A DNA stretch of 64,000 bases, taken from positions 6,014,001 to 6,078,000 of the forward strand of contig NC_016133.3 in the NCBI RefSeq assembly GCF_000005505.3, read 5' to 3'. Shown here one piece after another: positions 53,961-64,000 of the stretch. Under the pieces are notes generated by a model. The model had not been told where the DNA came from. It searched no databases and was given only the letters and a program-made list of their open reading frames with translations. This DNA is from Brachypodium distachyon (Eukaryota; Streptophyta; Magnoliopsida; Poales; Poaceae). Position 1 is the first letter of the stretch, and each line of letters starts with the position of its first letter. Both the position numbers and the translations under genes were made by a program.

Positions 53961-56670
53961 ATGGCGGGAGGCGGCGGCGGCCGGAGGGACGCGGATGCTG
54001 GCGTGAAGATCGGCAGCGGCAACGTGTTCGCCGCGCTCGAGGCGCTCAAGAAGAAGAAGAAGAAGCCTCCGTTCGCGTCGTCGTCCGCTCCGGGGAGGAA
54101 GGGGACGAAGGGGCCCAGGAAGGCCGCGCCGGGGGAGGAGAACGCAGCGCAGCCGCCGCCACCGCCAGAGGTGTTCTGGGCGCCCGCGCCGCTCAAGTCC
54201 AAGTCGTGGGCCGACGTGGAGGACGACGACGACGACGACTACTTCGCCACCACCGCCCCGCCGCGGGCCGTCTGGGGGACCCCCGGCCCCGCCGCCGCTG
54301 CGGAGGAGGAGGAGGGCAAGGCCAGCGCCGACGAGGTACAGGTGCCCGTTTCGCTCTTACCTGTAGTACGCATGTTCTTCGCGTCGCAGTTGGTTTAGGG
54401 CTCCGCGCGGATGTGATCTCGGTCTTGAGAACGTTGGAACCGATTTGTTCGCCATGGAAATGATTCTTTTAGAATCGTTTGAAGATTCAGTTTCGTGGGA
54501 AGGTTGCAGTCAGTGAAGACCGTGTTTATTCTTGTTCTACACAGTGGGCTCATGTTTTTATGATGTGGGCAAGTTTGAGTACTAGTACTAGTTGGTGGTC
54601 CTCCTTTGCATCTACAACTGGTGAGGTGAGGTGAGATGATACCGGGGAACGATGTTTTGTTGGATGACCCAAGTATAAAGCTTGGAATCTTGATAATTGG
54701 ACATGAGGTGCCTTCTGTTATGGGTTTGCTATATTTATGCATGATATGGGGCGGGCAGCTTCATGAGTGGAGTGGCTCTCTTTTCGTGTGTGCATCCTTT
54801 TGGGTAAGTTGGGTCCTTACCAAAGCACTTGTGAAGAATCGCAGTTGGTAGCTGTTTACAATTTTTCCACTGTGACATTTTAGGAAGTTTGGACATGTGA
54901 TTCAGATGCAGAATATATTGATGTTGTGTAGGATGGACTGGCCATGATGTTGTTTTAGGAGGATTAATGTCCACCTGTATTTCTACTTTTGAATGTACTT
55001 CACAAATTCTTCTCATTACTACATACTGACGACATCACTAATTCTTCTGGCAACATGTTCACTATTTTTTTACCACTGCCTTGCAATTTCTGTTGGTTAT
55101 TCGTATTCCTTAGCTTTCCATTTATTCATGTCTTTTGTGTACACAAATATTCTCACGTCATGTAGTTATCCTGAGACTTTTTTCATTTTTATAACCTCAT
55201 ATCATGAGGTATCACGTAGAAGAAATACACTTTCTGCCAATAGTTGCATTTTGTGTGTGCATTTAACTAGCTTGTCCCATGGTAGATCTAAGGAAAAGTA
55301 ACTTATCCATACAAGGGTTGCATCCATGTATGGTGGTCTATATAAGATTTGTTGTTACACATCAAAATTTTGTGGTTATGTGTTGCTAATAAACAATAAG
55401 TTTACAGATATAGATGTAAAAAAGAGAGAAGAAACCAGATTTTTCCAAATGGGAACATAAGTTACAGAAACAGAAAAAAATGTTTATGTATGCGCATTGT
55501 CATCCTTTTTGTTTCTTTTGTGTGATTCAATGGGAGAAAATACGTCCCAGTGGCTAGTAAGGTGCGCAATGATCTCTCGTAGTGTTACTCGGATACGGTC
55601 ATGGGTGTCGGAATCCGACTCGGATTCGCATATCTGATTTGGCAAGATACTTTTGGACGACCAATAACATTCGGAATCTGCACGGGTGTCAAAATTCAAC
55701 ACCGATTAAGAGTGTTCGATTTGACTAAAAAGGGTGTTGTGTCTGCGTAAAAGTGCTGCCTCCTACTTTCTCTATCTATATGACATAACTGTGTCCACTG
55801 TTCCTTTTGTTGTTCTCTGTTTGTACATGTGGTAACTTTTTTATTTGCATCTAGTCTGGTTTTGTTAATTAGGGCTGCATCACTACAGGAAACTGAGAGT
55901 GAAGATGATGGTCTTGATGTTGACATGGGTGATGATGAACCAGAGGAACCTGAGCATCGACATGAAGTTGATGTACCATCTGAACCTGAAGTTAAAATAT
56001 CTGCTGCAATGCCTGTCCATTCCAAAGACACAGAAAAGCAACTTTCAAAGAAAGAATTGAAGAAGAAAGAGCTTGCAGAACTAGATGCTGTGCTGGCCGA
56101 GTTGGGGATCTCTGAAAATGCTACAAAGGTTGATGTGACTAGTAAATGTATGTAATGCAACCCAATGCTGCGACTTGTACAAACTAATCTAGCATTTCAA
56201 CTGTTTTTAGTATTCAGTAACTGTCAGCTAAATTTTTTTGTAGTGTAGTCTTTAGTCTTTACAAAACTAACGAGTGTTAATTCTGTGGTTTTGCAGCTGA
56301 AAGAAAGGCTGGTGAACAGAATGGAGATTGGGATAAGAACGGTCTTCCTGTACCTCCAGAAAGCAAGAATTCAAAAAAGAAGAAATTAAAGAAGGACAAA
56401 CCGACGAAGGATTCTAAAGAGCAGCCCAATGAAGTGGATTCCAGCAAGGATCATGGAGAGGCAGCTGATACAAAATCTGACGAGGAAGCTACTGCGGTGG
56501 ATGTGAAGGAGAAGATGAAGAAGATAGCTGCTGCGAAAAAGAAAAAATCAAGCAAAGAAGTGGATGCCGCTGCCAAGCATGCTGCAATCGAGGCTGCTGC
56601 TAGGAGCGCGAAGCTTGCTGCTGCAAAGAAGAAAGAGAAGAACCACTACAACCAGCAACCTGTACGATAG
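53961..56670 (+). CDS. Lys- and acid-rich protein of unknown function
   Basis: Three exons, 53961-54335, 55889-56147 and 56297-56670, join in frame to 335 residues. The order is: Gly-rich start MAGGGGGRRD, GSGNVFAALEALKKKKKK, an Ala/Pro-rich part, KSWADVEDDDDDDYF, an acidic middle (ETESEDDGLDVDMGDDEPEEPE), a helical segment KKELKKKELAELDAVLAELG, and a Lys/Ala-rich C-terminus with repeated AAAKKK blocks ending NQQPVR. The highly charged composition suggests a disordered nuclear or nucleolar protein. I do not recognise the family beyond resemblance to plant proteins of unknown function. The 1.55-kb first intron contains no recognised element. The start was chosen because the frame opens here after a CT-rich leader and GCCATGG context. 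Confidence 0.85.
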
Positions 56671-59600
56671 ACTGCTTTCATCCCGAGCTTCAGAATAAGC
56701 AGCGTGCTTGTTGGATCTATTTCACATCATGTGATACGGAGTACTTTCATGCCTTCCCAACAGATGATGCTGTTTTCTCTGCTTGCTTTACATTATTTAA
56801 GCTGAATATATTGACCATACCTGTTGACTTTTTGTTGGAGCCCCCATATTCACTTATGGGAATTTCCGCCTTTGATATGGAGGTTATCAAACATCAGACT
56901 AGTGATTATAACAATGCACAGTTCATACTCAGTAAGCTAAGTTGGTCCTGATTTCTGGCTATTTTTTATGCACCTTTGGCCTTTGTACGTTACCTATTAG
57001 ATTGTGCCTAGGAAACAAAAATATATATTTGCCCAGGCAGGAGATTTGCTCCTATTTTAATGTCAGATGTTCTGTTCATATATGGTCTGAGTTGAGGTTT
57101 CTACACATGTGTGGGCTTACCATTTATCCTAGTCTTTTCTTAGCCATGTATTGTACCGAAACAATTTAGCGGATGTAATCAGGAATCAAGGAGTATGCAT
57201 CTAGGGCAACTTCATGACGGAAAAGATTTTGCAGGAACCAAAGGTTCTTTTTTTTCTTAACTACGATGGATCCCATCGCAGACTCTTGGTGATCAGGTAA
57301 AATCTGGTGAAATTCTGTCCTTGACAGGTGATTTCTGTTTGCTATGACAACCTTGAAAATCTGTACCATGAGGATTAATGTCAGCTTGAGAAATACCACC
57401 AAGAATTAACTCTTCGTTTCTGTTTTCTTGTAAGATGTTCTAGTTTTGTAGCTCGTCTTCTCAGTCACCTATGCCTGGGAGCGCATCTCTTCCACTATGC
57501 CCCAGCGGCCCAGCCCCTCCTCCCCTAATCGCCGCCCTAGATCCCCGTCATCCTCAATGCCATCACCGACCTCTGGATTCTTCCACCACGAGCCACGCGA
57601 GAAGGGCAGTAGTTTCTGATTTACCGGGTGGAAATCGAGCCTTGGAGCCAATCCGTGAAATCCCTCGTCGGCAAGCTCGGGAGCCTCCCTCATCAGGAGC
57701 ACACCCTGATCTGGGGCGTCCGCGACGACATCCGGTACGTGAGTATGGGCAGGAGAACCTTTCAGAGATGGCAGTAGTTGAAAGGTGTTTGTTGAAATGT
57801 CATAAAGAGGAGGCGGACACAGCTCATGATTGGAAAAATCCACAGAGAAGAGTGTTTTTCCCGGGCATGAGGCATCCCCATGGGAAAATCATGACACTTC
57901 CATAGCTTCGCCAGACAAGACTTGCATTCACATGCAGAAATTTACCACACTGTTTTTGAGTTTTTTATGTGGACTGTTGCTGCTCTCTTTTTTTTCTTTT
58001 TCTTTTTTTGCAGACTTGTGCCGAATCTCTGCTGCTTCCTACGCAAGAGCTGGGCAGTTGCAAAGGGAAGAGCTTTATGCATTTCTCAGCTGTTATTGAC
58101 ACCTCGAAATGCAGTTAGGAAAAATCGTACATGGCTGCCACCAGAAAAAGGTTCAAACTGTTTTGTTTCTTTTCTTTGAGTAACTGGAGTTCTTCTCATG
58201 AAGTGTGCTACCAACAGAAGTAAGTTCCCATGTTCCTTTGCTATCCATGTTTTCACTAGTCTTTAGTGTCCATTTGGTCCTCACTTCCCATTGTTCAAGG
58301 GATCAAACTTTTGAAGGCAACGAACTTCTGAGATAATTTGTTAATTATTCATTAAAAAATCATTCCAAATAAATTGTAGCATAAAAATGACAAAACGAGA
58401 TTGTATAACTCCAAATGCTTGCTTTGTGTCATTTTCGTTGCGCTGTCTTCTCGGCATGCAAATACTTTATCATTATTATTTGCTAGGAAAGGAATAGTTT
58501 TCACAAAATGCAGCCCATTCGGGATATATCCCATATGCTTGCTTTTTGTGGGTGTACCCCATTCAGTTTTCACAAATGCTTGCTTCTTCGGTAAACTATA
58601 AACTGAACTGAGGGATCTTGCCCTTGCAATATATTTTAACAAAAAATATTGATTCGACACATTGATTTGATTGTTTGATCCAGTAACACCAAAAAAATGC
58701 ATGCCATCTCCATCGATCTTGAGATGCCACCACATTGAGTGATCACCACAGTTGAATTTCCCCTGCCATGCAGCCGACAATTTTTTCTATTTCCAACATG
58801 CAATCAAGGCTTCCCAACATGCCTGGAAAGCCACAAAGCCTGGCCTATTTGAATCAGTCAATCGATGTCTTCAGGTGTCGGTTGACAAAGGTGACATTCA
58901 TGGTTGTTTAGTGGAAACAATCTTTTAGGAACAAATCAACAAGCAAAAATGTAGTAACAACCAAGTCGTACATGTGACCTGGTCGTTTAGGTTCAGAAAA
59001 ATAAATAGAAACACTCTTGTACACGACTAGGTTTACTATAAATCACTTACTTCCTCGGTGGCATGCACGAGAGCTTATTTTGTTGTAAAAGAGTTGCTCA
59101 AGTTTTTTTTTGTCAGATCATCAAACTCTAGTTCAATCCATTTGATCAGTCGCCGAAATAATCGGACCTTTTTTTATTTCTTAACACATGCACTAGCTAT
59201 GATGTACAAAACAAAACTTCTATAGCTGAATGCAAATAATGCACCAAAATACGAAGTACAAACTTATTTATCTGAGAATGCAAGCAGGTATTCTAATAAG
59301 AGTTATTTAAGAACATAATGTAAATTGTATAGATAAAGTGTTGGGCTCATTATTTAATGTCACCACCTCCTACAACTAGTTGTTGCTAAAATATTTCAGT
59401 GCTCTCTCATGTTCCATCCTTTGAAATAGTCAGCCAGGCGTCAGCCATTAGCAGTTCCCTATATGCACTAGCTGTTTCTCTCTCTCTCTCTCTCTGTTTT
59501 TGTTTGTGCTACTTCAAACTTCTCTAACGAGAGCCCAAGCTGCACTCCTGCCCTCTATTGCAGCAATGATGCTTGTAAGGACTACATATCTTTTCTATCT

Positions 59601-60151
59601 TCTCGTTTGCTATATATCAAACGGGAGTTGGTGGTCCGTGGCGGCGGCGGCGGCGGTGGTGTCACACCTCTTCCCCCTCTCGTCCCCACACTCATGTCAC
59701 TCCCCCTGAACATCCTCATGTGGTAAGCTACCAAAGGAAGGGTGATGACAACAAAGGGCCATTGATGACTTCTAGTTTTTCTTGACTTTTGCCATTTTCG
59801 TACACATTTGCCGATTCTCCTCTTTGAGTCCTATCTAGACTATACCATTGTCTTTAGTTTTGACTTATGGATTTTGCTTCATTTAGCATGAATAATTTTA
59901 CCTATCCCACTAGTAAATAAGTGTACTACTTTGCCTAGTCTCCTTGTACGTTTCAAGGGTTTTCTTGTTTAGCTGCAAGTCGCACTGGCCACTCGCGTAT
60001 GCATCTTTAGGTCTACACTAAATCCAATGAAAACGTATGACCATTTTGTTTGTTTTTGCCCAATGATCTTTGCAGTTCTTGCTTGCCATTCTATTCGGTG
60101 GGTTGTTGTTGCTGTAATCTTTGGTGACCTCAGCTTTTCTGATATTTCCAT
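56671..60151. other. 3' UTR of the Lys-rich gene and long spacer
   Basis: After the 3' UTR (to about 56830) no intact gene is recognised. A patch at 57540-57760 has a frame containing VEIEPWSQSVKSLVGKLG and SLPHQEHTLIWGVRDDIRY, with an upstream stop and none of the usual start context; it may be a gene relic but I cannot name it. A (TC)n microsatellite lies at 59478-59495 and a (GGC)n at about 59640-59657. Confidence 0.4.
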
Positions 60152-60999
60152 TGGGATTGGTTGATATCTTCCAACCAAGCGCTTATATGCAGCCAAAAAG
60201 CAACTGCTTTTTTAATAAATGTTTTTACAAAAAAAAGTGCAAACCAGTCGGATGTCGTCTTCTTCGGTCCAAGCTCTTCTTCTTCAATGTTGTTGCCGTC
60301 TCCTTCTCTGTTGCCAGCACTGGAGCGTGGTGTGCAAAATCGGTAGAACCTCGGTGTTCCTTGATATGGATTCATAATATTTAGTGCAACTAGTTCAATA
60401 TGAATTTGGCGCAAAATGGTAGTGTTACAATGCTGATAATTTTCCAGGTCAGTAACTGGGGAAGCGGGAGAAATTTAACTAATCTATGAATCTGAGAATC
60501 CATTTGGGACAGTAGCGGAGAGGTGTTGAGAATGTGTGCAAGGAGTAGCTAGCATGTCCAAATCCCTAGCTAAGGACTAGTTCCCTCTTCCTCTAAAGCT
60601 AGCTCAAGTTTGTGCGTAGCAGTTACTCCCTTTACCACATTCTCACATGGCTTCATATTAAATTTTTTCAGTTCCCTATACAATGACCCTGAAAATTACC
60701 AACATTCAAAAATATTGCTAGTTTGCACCAAAATCATATCCCGCAACCCACCGCACACGCTGCTGGTAGTAAAATAGAAGGAGACGACAACAACAATGAA
60801 GAACAGTGGATGTTGCCGAAGAAGGGAAATCCAAGGTCAATGTCTGGCTTGGACCAAACAAGACGACATCCGATTGGTTCGCACTTATTTAAATATGCTT
60901 TTTTGCTTCTTCTTTTTGTTAAAAAACATGTAAATGATATAGTTCCGTTTTGACGCAAATAAGCGCTTGGTTGGAAAATTCAATTGATCTCTTGGGAAT
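60152..60999. repeat. Long imperfect inverted repeat, unclassified element
   Basis: The left arm (about 60152-60340) and the right arm (about 60738-60999) are inverted relatives. Left CCAACCAAGCGCTTATATGC pairs with right AAATAAGCGCTTGGTTGG, CGGATGTCGTCTTCTTCGGTCC pairs with the complement of TTGGACCAAACAAGACGACATCCG, and TTGTTGCCGTCTCCTTCT pairs with AGAAGGAGACGACAACAA. The right arm is longer by an extra 50-60 bp. About 400 bp separate the arms. It looks like a foldback or MULE-type non-autonomous element without an open frame. Target duplications are not clear. Open frames on both strands here are shadows of the arms. Confidence 0.7.
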
Positions 61000-62383
61000 A
61001 ACAGAAAAGAGCAGGTCGACTAGAAAAAAGTTAGTGAAGATCACAACAAGAACATCCTGACGAATAGACGAGGGACAAGCAAGAACCGTAAACATCATTA
61101 GGTTAAACAAATAAAGAGGTCTTATGCTTCCATTATATTTATTCTAGACTTAAAGGTGCATGCAGGAGTGGGCATTTCTACTTGGAGCTAAACAAAAAGG
61201 CCCTCACAGGGAGACTAGAAAAAGTTTCCACTTATTCACTTGAGGGAGAAGGTAAAGTGTCATGCTAAATGGAGTAGAATCTAGTCAAAACGAGAGACAA
61301 TGTTATAGTCCAAATATAAGTTCGAAGAGTAGAATCGGCCAATAGGTATGGAAACGGCAAAATCCAAGAAAAAAAGGGAATGCCATGGATGACCGTCCTT
61401 TGTTAGCATATCACATGACAATTTTCAGTTGCACCATGCTAAATAGGCTTTTACAAGCATCATTGGTGGATAAGATGTCAAACATGCAACTTGGGCTCTC
61501 GAAGAGAAACTTGAAGTAGCACAAAGAGAGAATAGCAAACAACCAATACCTATAAGGAGCTAATAATGGATGACACCTCTTGCTTGACTGATTTTCAAAG
61601 GATAGGACACGAGAGAGCGCTAAATATTTTAATGACAAGCTATTTGGAGGAGGTGGCAGCATTCAATAGTGAGCTCAACACTTTATCTTTAGAAATTACT
61701 TTATCATCTTACATTAATTTATTAGAATGCCTACTTAGCATTCTGGGATAAATAAGTTTGTACTTCCGTATGTAGAAAGTTTTTTCGTATTCGGTGGTAG
61801 AATTTTCTTTTGTGCATCATAGCTAATGTTTGTATTAAGAAATGAAAGCAGGCTCGATTATTTTGGTGATTTATCAAATGGATCAAACCAACAATTAAAT
61901 ATCTGGTAAGAAAAACTTTACTAACTTTAACTACAAAATGAGGTCCCATTAATGGATTAATGGTCACGGAGGCGGATATATGGTTCTTTTAGCAAAATCC
62001 AGCCATGTTTTATGTTGTTTCGGTTTATTCTGAACCTATAGGACTAGGCTGCATTTATGTTGCTTATTGATTTGTTCTTAAAATATTGCTTCCTCTAATC
62101 AACCATGCATATTAATTACCTCATAGCTTGAAACGTGACTTGATTCACTAAATTATCTTAGTGTTGTCCGCTGCGCTCATTAGTTTTCTTCAAAATAATA
62201 TGTTTTTGTCATGTAATCTATTAATTCAGAAAGATTTTTGGACAGTTTAGGGGCACGTCTCGCGCCTAACCATGTGGCTTTATAAAGAGGTGCGACGCCA
62301 ACTGGAGATTGCATCTCACCATCTCAACTGTTCCAATCTGCTCACTTCGGATTGACTACTTCCTCAATGACATCTTCATCACC
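61000..62383. other. Spacer without a recognised gene
   Basis: AT-rich with open frames no longer than about 85 codons and no domain. The last 100 bp (62270-62383) lead into the copia gag relic and contain TTTATAAAGAGG, a possible leader of the retroelement. Confidence 0.4.
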
Positions 62384-63565
62384 ATGGCGACAACAGGGAC
62401 AACCCCGACAATGATGGTCTGCCTGTACCATAGCCGGCAACCCCACTATTTCTCTGAACATCTCGTATTTGATACCCATCCTACCGCTAGATTTGTGTTT
62501 GATTTTACTATTTATGCAAGTGAGATAGATTTGTTAGCTTGCTGCTTAGTATTGTGTTGCATGTCTAGTTTGGGTGTTGTGATTTGCTTTAGTTTACATA
62601 CCATGTTTTTCTGGATTGATCTTGTACAAATTGCCTACATTCTCAACAATCTAAGAGCCTTATGTGCCTTGACGAATTTCGGTATCTGCTTTTGCTGATG
62701 TGTTAAAATGGTCCATGTTCATTGATGTGCAGTTTAGGTGGCAGACCAAAACGATGATATGGCTCTGAGCAACAAACATCTTCTTGACAACGAATGGAAA
62801 GCCTAGAGGAATAGTGTCTCTTGCAGAGGAGGCAGCGTTCGGGGCAGCCAACGACCTCTTTGTGGGAAGTGTCATTGGCGTGACCAGGGACAAATTAGGT
62901 AATACTCCTTCTGATCCAAAACTGAGGGATGCACTCAAAACGTAGTTTAGCGCAACTGGTACTCGCAATGAATTGTATGTCATGGAGAAATTTTATAATC
63001 GTGCAATAGATGATAACTGATCTTTGGTCGAGTGGGCTCATCAAATACACTGCATTGTAAAGGAACTGAAACTCCTTAGGTATGTGTTACCTGGCAAGTT
63101 TGTCGCTGCGGGCATGATTACCCAGCTTCCTCCAGCTTGGAGGAACTTTGCCACTTCTATGAAACACAAGAAGTAACGGATTTATGTCTAGTATCTCATT
63201 GGGTCTCTTGATAAGAGAAGGCGAGGGCAAAAGACACTGACGCTAAAGGAATTGAGGGACAATCTAGTGTCAATGTTATGGAGAAGAACTCGCACAAGTT
63301 CAAGGCGAAGCTGAAAGCCAATCATGCTAGCAACTTCAAGAAGACAAGGGGAGGAAGACCAAACTCAAAAGTTTGTCAACCTGATCATTTTGGCAACAAT
63401 GATAAGGGCACATCCGTGTATGGTAATCTACCCATTGTATTTTCTTTTGTCATGTTAGGGACGAGGGAGTTACTGTGCTTGTATGTCCATGGCATAGTTA
63501 CATTTGACACTAATCTCAGAGCTTTTAAAGAGGTGAAGAATTTATTACCATATATAGAGCTTTGA
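62384..63565 (+). pseudogene. Ty1/copia-type gag relic
   Basis: The start ATGGCGACAACAGGG is followed, after a foreign or decayed stretch, by plant copia gag sequence in several broken frames: RWQTKTMIWL, LRDALKT, ELYVMEKFYNRAIDDN, VEWAHQIHCIVKELKLL, LPGKFVAAGMITQLPPAWRNF and ATSMKHKK, then KDTDAKGIEGQ and KFKAKLKANHASNFKKT. Stops interrupt the frame at least four times. Where the CCHC zinc knuckle is expected only VCQPDHFGNN remains. No integrase or reverse transcriptase follows, and no LTRs are recognised, so the element is non-functional. Confidence 0.8.
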
Positions 63566-64000
63566 TACGAATGATCTCAGTGTACCTAATGTTATCTTAT
63601 ACATCGAGATTTTTTACAATACCCCATTACTCCAAAAACGAATATGGGAGTACCAATTAGATCTGACCGTCTATATCAAAGGGCAAATTAGACATTTGTC
63701 AAAGGAAAGAAACTCATTAATTGCCCGTACAAAAAAAACTCCATCAATTTAGCCCGGCAGTTACAGGTTTCCTAACCAATCAACAATTTCCTTAATCAAA
63801 GCTCATCCCTCTCCTCCCTGTGACGTATTCCGCCAAGGAAGGTCTGGCCGTGGCTCAACGGTGCAAGCTAGAACGTCGACGGCTCGTCTGCTTCAGAGTT
63901 AGAAGAAGCTAATGCGGCCAGCTCCAGCGAGGAACCTGTTCCAGCGAATGGTGGTGACGACGCCTCACACGTTAGGGGACATGTCCGGCCACGTTCCGTC
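63566..64000. other. Terminal region of the window
   Basis: AT-rich to about 63800, then GC-richer to the end (GCGGCCAGCTCCAGCGAGG). The last 200 bp could be the start of a gene or element continuing beyond the window, but nothing is identifiable. Confidence 0.3.

Noticed and set aside
62903..62930. MITE-like end TACTCCTTCTGATCC
   Set aside because: It lies within the copia gag relic, where it encodes the DPKLRDAL segment; no inverted partner exists nearby.

Overview
The window is a gene-containing stretch of a grass nuclear genome, most likely a member of the Triticeae (wheat, Aegilops, barley or rye) or a close relative. The evidence is GT-AG split genes with GC-rich first exons, many short TA-flanked Stowaway-type MITEs beginning CTCCCTCCGTCCC, a tRNA-derived SINE resembling the Au SINE of wheat relatives, and LINE, copia, Mutator-like and solo-LTR remnants. 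No prokaryotic features, CRISPR arrays, rRNA or functional tRNA genes were seen.

Layout. 1-2210: the last exons of an unidentified coiled-coil gene (+). 2211-8800: MITEs, a SINE, and a 5'-truncated LINE inserted inside a MITE. 8816-15188: a complete 23-exon PDR-type ABCG transporter (+). 15189-21500: spacer with a Tourist-like element and a 681-bp tandem duplication whose second copy carries a solo LTR. 21567-21838: a small cysteine-rich CYSTM-like gene (-). 22000-25330: MITE, LINE-like debris and the MOB1 promoter. 25333-29572: MOB1 (+). 33036-38183: a TFIIS-central/SPOC-domain gene (+). 38440-46300: a rearranged accessory zone holding a segmental duplication, a long-TIR element carrying an F-box/LRR-like scrap, two broken DUF1618 5' fragments with a decayed MULE transposase between them, and an LTR fragment. 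46349-48936: the full-length DUF1618 gene (+). 50602-51419: second copy of the segmental duplication. 53961-56670: a Lys/Glu/Asp-rich protein of unknown function (+). 57000-64000: mostly unrecognised, with a long imperfect inverted repeat and a decayed copia gag region.

The genes do not form a pathway; they are independent plant loci. The most unusual signals are: (a) a recurring class of roughly 10-15-bp insertions, mostly T- or A-rich, each flanked by 14-21-bp direct repeats, three of which have an uninterrupted paralogous site in this same window; (b) the DUF1618 / MULE / captured-gene cluster at 40.6-48.9 kb; (c) a 74-nt GT-AG segment in the full-length DUF1618 gene that decides whether it is intact or frameshifted; (d) the tandem duplication plus solo LTR at 17.5-20.2 kb; and (e) a displaced scrap of the ABCG exon 7/intron 7 junction about 13.5 kb downstream. 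I found no convincing wholly new gene system. All exon boundaries were placed by eye from GT/AG sites and reading-frame continuity, without transcript data.
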